Part shown: one piece after another, positions 62,898 to 64,000 of the stretch | Layout: every line of letters begins with the position of its first letter | How positions within the stretch are numbered: position 1 is the first letter of the stretch | Origin: Cognatishimia maritima | GTDB lineage: Bacteria; Pseudomonadota; Alphaproteobacteria; Rhodobacterales; Rhodobacteraceae | Reading direction: 5' to 3' | Assembly (NCBI RefSeq): GCF_900129685.1 | Contig: NZ_FQWM01000002.1 | Coordinates: 396,654-460,653, forward strand | DNA length: 64,000 nt | The notes under the pieces: model-generated | The model's database searches: none | Seen by the model: only the letters and a program-made list of their open reading frames with translations | What the model was told of the DNA's origin: nothing | Position numbers and translations under genes: made by a program

Positions 62898-64000
62898 TTA
62901 CGAGCGCCAAGAGCCAAACCCAAAAGTTGCGTAGTCTTTGTGATAGACCTCTTGGCATTTGGCCTCGATCACGTTGTCATAGATGTCTTGCAGCGGAAAT
63001 GGCGCGTCGTCTTCAAAAGCGGCATAGGCTGGCGTCTTGCGCGCGCCGACTTTCGCGGCCAGTTCTTCTAGCCCTGTCGGCAGTTCGTCCTCTCTTAGAA
63101 CAGCGTCCGGACTCGCAAATTGCGCGAACCCCGAAACCACTGCTGATTGTGTGGCCCAATTGGCGTCCTGACGAATCGCCGTCTGACCTGCGAGATTGGC
63201 CTTCACAAAATCGAGATAGGCTAGAAACGCTGTCCGATGCGCCGCGAGATCATATTGCGCGTCAGGCATGGTCTCAGGGATCGGCAGGTCAAACCGATTG
63301 CGCAGGGTTCGGCGGATTTTCATATAGCTGCCGGGTCCGGTGGAAAGAATGGTCCGGCAGAAGCTGTCGTGCGCCCGCGCCACCGGGTGACGTAACACGC
63401 AGAAGCTGCGGCTTGGCACATGTCGGTTCTTCCACTGGCGCAACGCCTTTTGGTTCATGCCAGAGGTCAGGCGGTCCGGCGTCGTCCCGTTTGTCCTTGC
63501 CAGCCAATCAATGACCGCCGCATCCGGGCCGCCGGGGATTGGCAGATACAGCAGACCGACGTCATCACCGGCAACATAACTTGGCACTGCCGCACCACGC
63601 CGGGGTTCAAAGTTCGGCGTCCGAGAGAGGTTAAAGCGATCGAGGTCGCGCAGGGCAAAGGGGATATCTTCAAAGTTTTCGACTTTGTCAGCAATCGAAC
63701 TTGGGTTTTGGCGTTTCAACTGGCTGTCGAGGTCCTCGAGCCGCGCATCGACGCCCAGAAACGTCGCCAAACCGTTCATCACATCGATATCCTGCAGGTC
63801 CTCATAGGCGACATAGAACGCCGTCTGACCGGACTTTTGCAGCGTGTTCATCAAGAAGACCTGAAAGGCCTGTAGCTTTGCGACATGCTGCGCGAACTCT
63901 GGGCCGTCGAACCGGACTTTGCTGTCGCGACGTCGGCGCACATCGGTCAACTTCCACTGCCCCGTTGCCTGCGCGATTTTCAGGCTGACGTAGCTGTCCA
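62898..64000 (-). CDS. NodH-like sulfotransferase-family protein (partial, 5' end beyond window)
   Basis: The frame stays open to the right edge, so the N-terminus is missing; at least 367 residues are here. The edge reads SYVSLKIAQATGQWKLTD, the NodH/sulfotransferase signature, followed by YEDLQDIDVMNGLATFLGVD. The second half contains SFCVLRHPVARAHDSFCRTIL, resembling the 3'-PAPS phosphate-binding RHPxxRxxS of a second sulfotransferase domain, so two domains may be fused. It could sulfate a surface glycan, but the acceptor is unknown. It converges with ptsN across 16 bases. Confidence 0.7.
   Translation of the reverse strand, partial: DSYVSLKIAQATGQWKLTDVRRRRDSKVRFDGPEFAQHVAKLQAFQVFLMNTLQKSGQTAFYVAYEDLQDIDVMNGLATFLGVDARLEDLDSQLKRQNPSSIADKVENFEDIPFALRDLDRFNLSRTPNFEPRRGAAVPSYVAGDDVGLLYLPIPGGPDAAVIDWLARTNGTTPDRLTSGMNQKALRQWKNRHVPSRSFCVLRHPVARAHDSFCRTILSTGPGSYMKIRRTLRNRFDLPIPETMPDAQYDLAAHRTAFLAYLDFVKANLAGQTAIRQDANWATQSAVVSGFAQFASPDAVLREDELPTGLEELAAKVGARKTPAYAAFEDDAPFPLQDIYDNVIEAKCQEVYHKDYATFGFGSWRS

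Noticed and set aside
1-64000. tRNA, rRNA, CRISPR array, insertion sequence or prophage
   Set aside because: No cloverleaf-like segment, regular spacer-repeat pattern, transposase or phage structural gene was seen while reading both strands.

Overview
The window looks like chromosomal DNA of a marine alphaproteobacterium of the Rhodobacterales (Roseobacter group). The signs are a complete Rhodobacterales-type Tad/Flp pilus locus with a divergent AAA ATPase, the block rnd-lptC-lptA-lptB-hpf-ptsN, several MalEFGK-type sugar importers, and moderate-to-high GC coding sequence on both strands. I see no rRNA, tRNA, CRISPR array, insertion sequence or phage gene. Gene density is high and many neighbouring genes overlap by 1-4 bases.

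Layout. (1) 1-9119: a catabolic locus built around a binding-protein-dependent sugar-type ABC importer (minus strand), a histidinol-dehydrogenase-family enzyme that is not in a his operon, three paralogous NTF2/SnoaL-like proteins, and a lactonase-like amidohydrolase. Two LacI-type palindromes lie in the divergent promoter region. The substrate is unknown; this is the best candidate here for an undescribed pathway. (2) 9244-10848: an OpgB-like phosphoglycerol transferase. (3) 10865-25159: the Tad pilus locus (AAA ATPase, tadD, tadV, tadG, flp, cpaB, cpaC, a very short lipoprotein, two TadE-like genes, cpaE, an L,D-transpeptidase inside the operon, cpaF, tadB, tadC). (4) 25312-34255: an accessory block with small secreted proteins, two glycosyltransferases and two methyltransferase-like proteins. 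(5) 34374-40299: a Sel1/TPR protein followed by an AlgF-AlgI-AlgJ/X-type polysaccharide O-acetylation module; no alginate polymerase is present. (6) 40405-44358: alkaline phosphatase behind a Pho box, then a Tat/Sec-exported small protein with an FtsX/LolD-type ABC transporter. (7) 44333-58339: a 12-kb galactoside operon (ABC importer, GH36 alpha-galactosidase, GH42 beta-galactosidase, and the De Ley-Doudoroff oxidative galactose pathway) divergent from an IclR regulator and the importer's ATPase. (8) 58392-64000: housekeeping genes (DUF4202-like protein, RNase D, LptCAB, HPF, PtsN) and a partial sulfotransferase cut by the window end.

How it fits together. Regions 3-5 form an almost continuous 30-kb surface and adhesion block: pilus, glycosyl transfer and acetylation of an exported polymer. 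Region 7 is a self-contained route from oligosaccharides such as melibiose-, raffinose- or lactose-type galactosides to pyruvate and glyceraldehyde-3-phosphate. Both ABC operons carry a strong hairpin just after the binding-protein gene, which probably gives excess binding protein over permease. All function calls come from reading motifs; no database search was possible.
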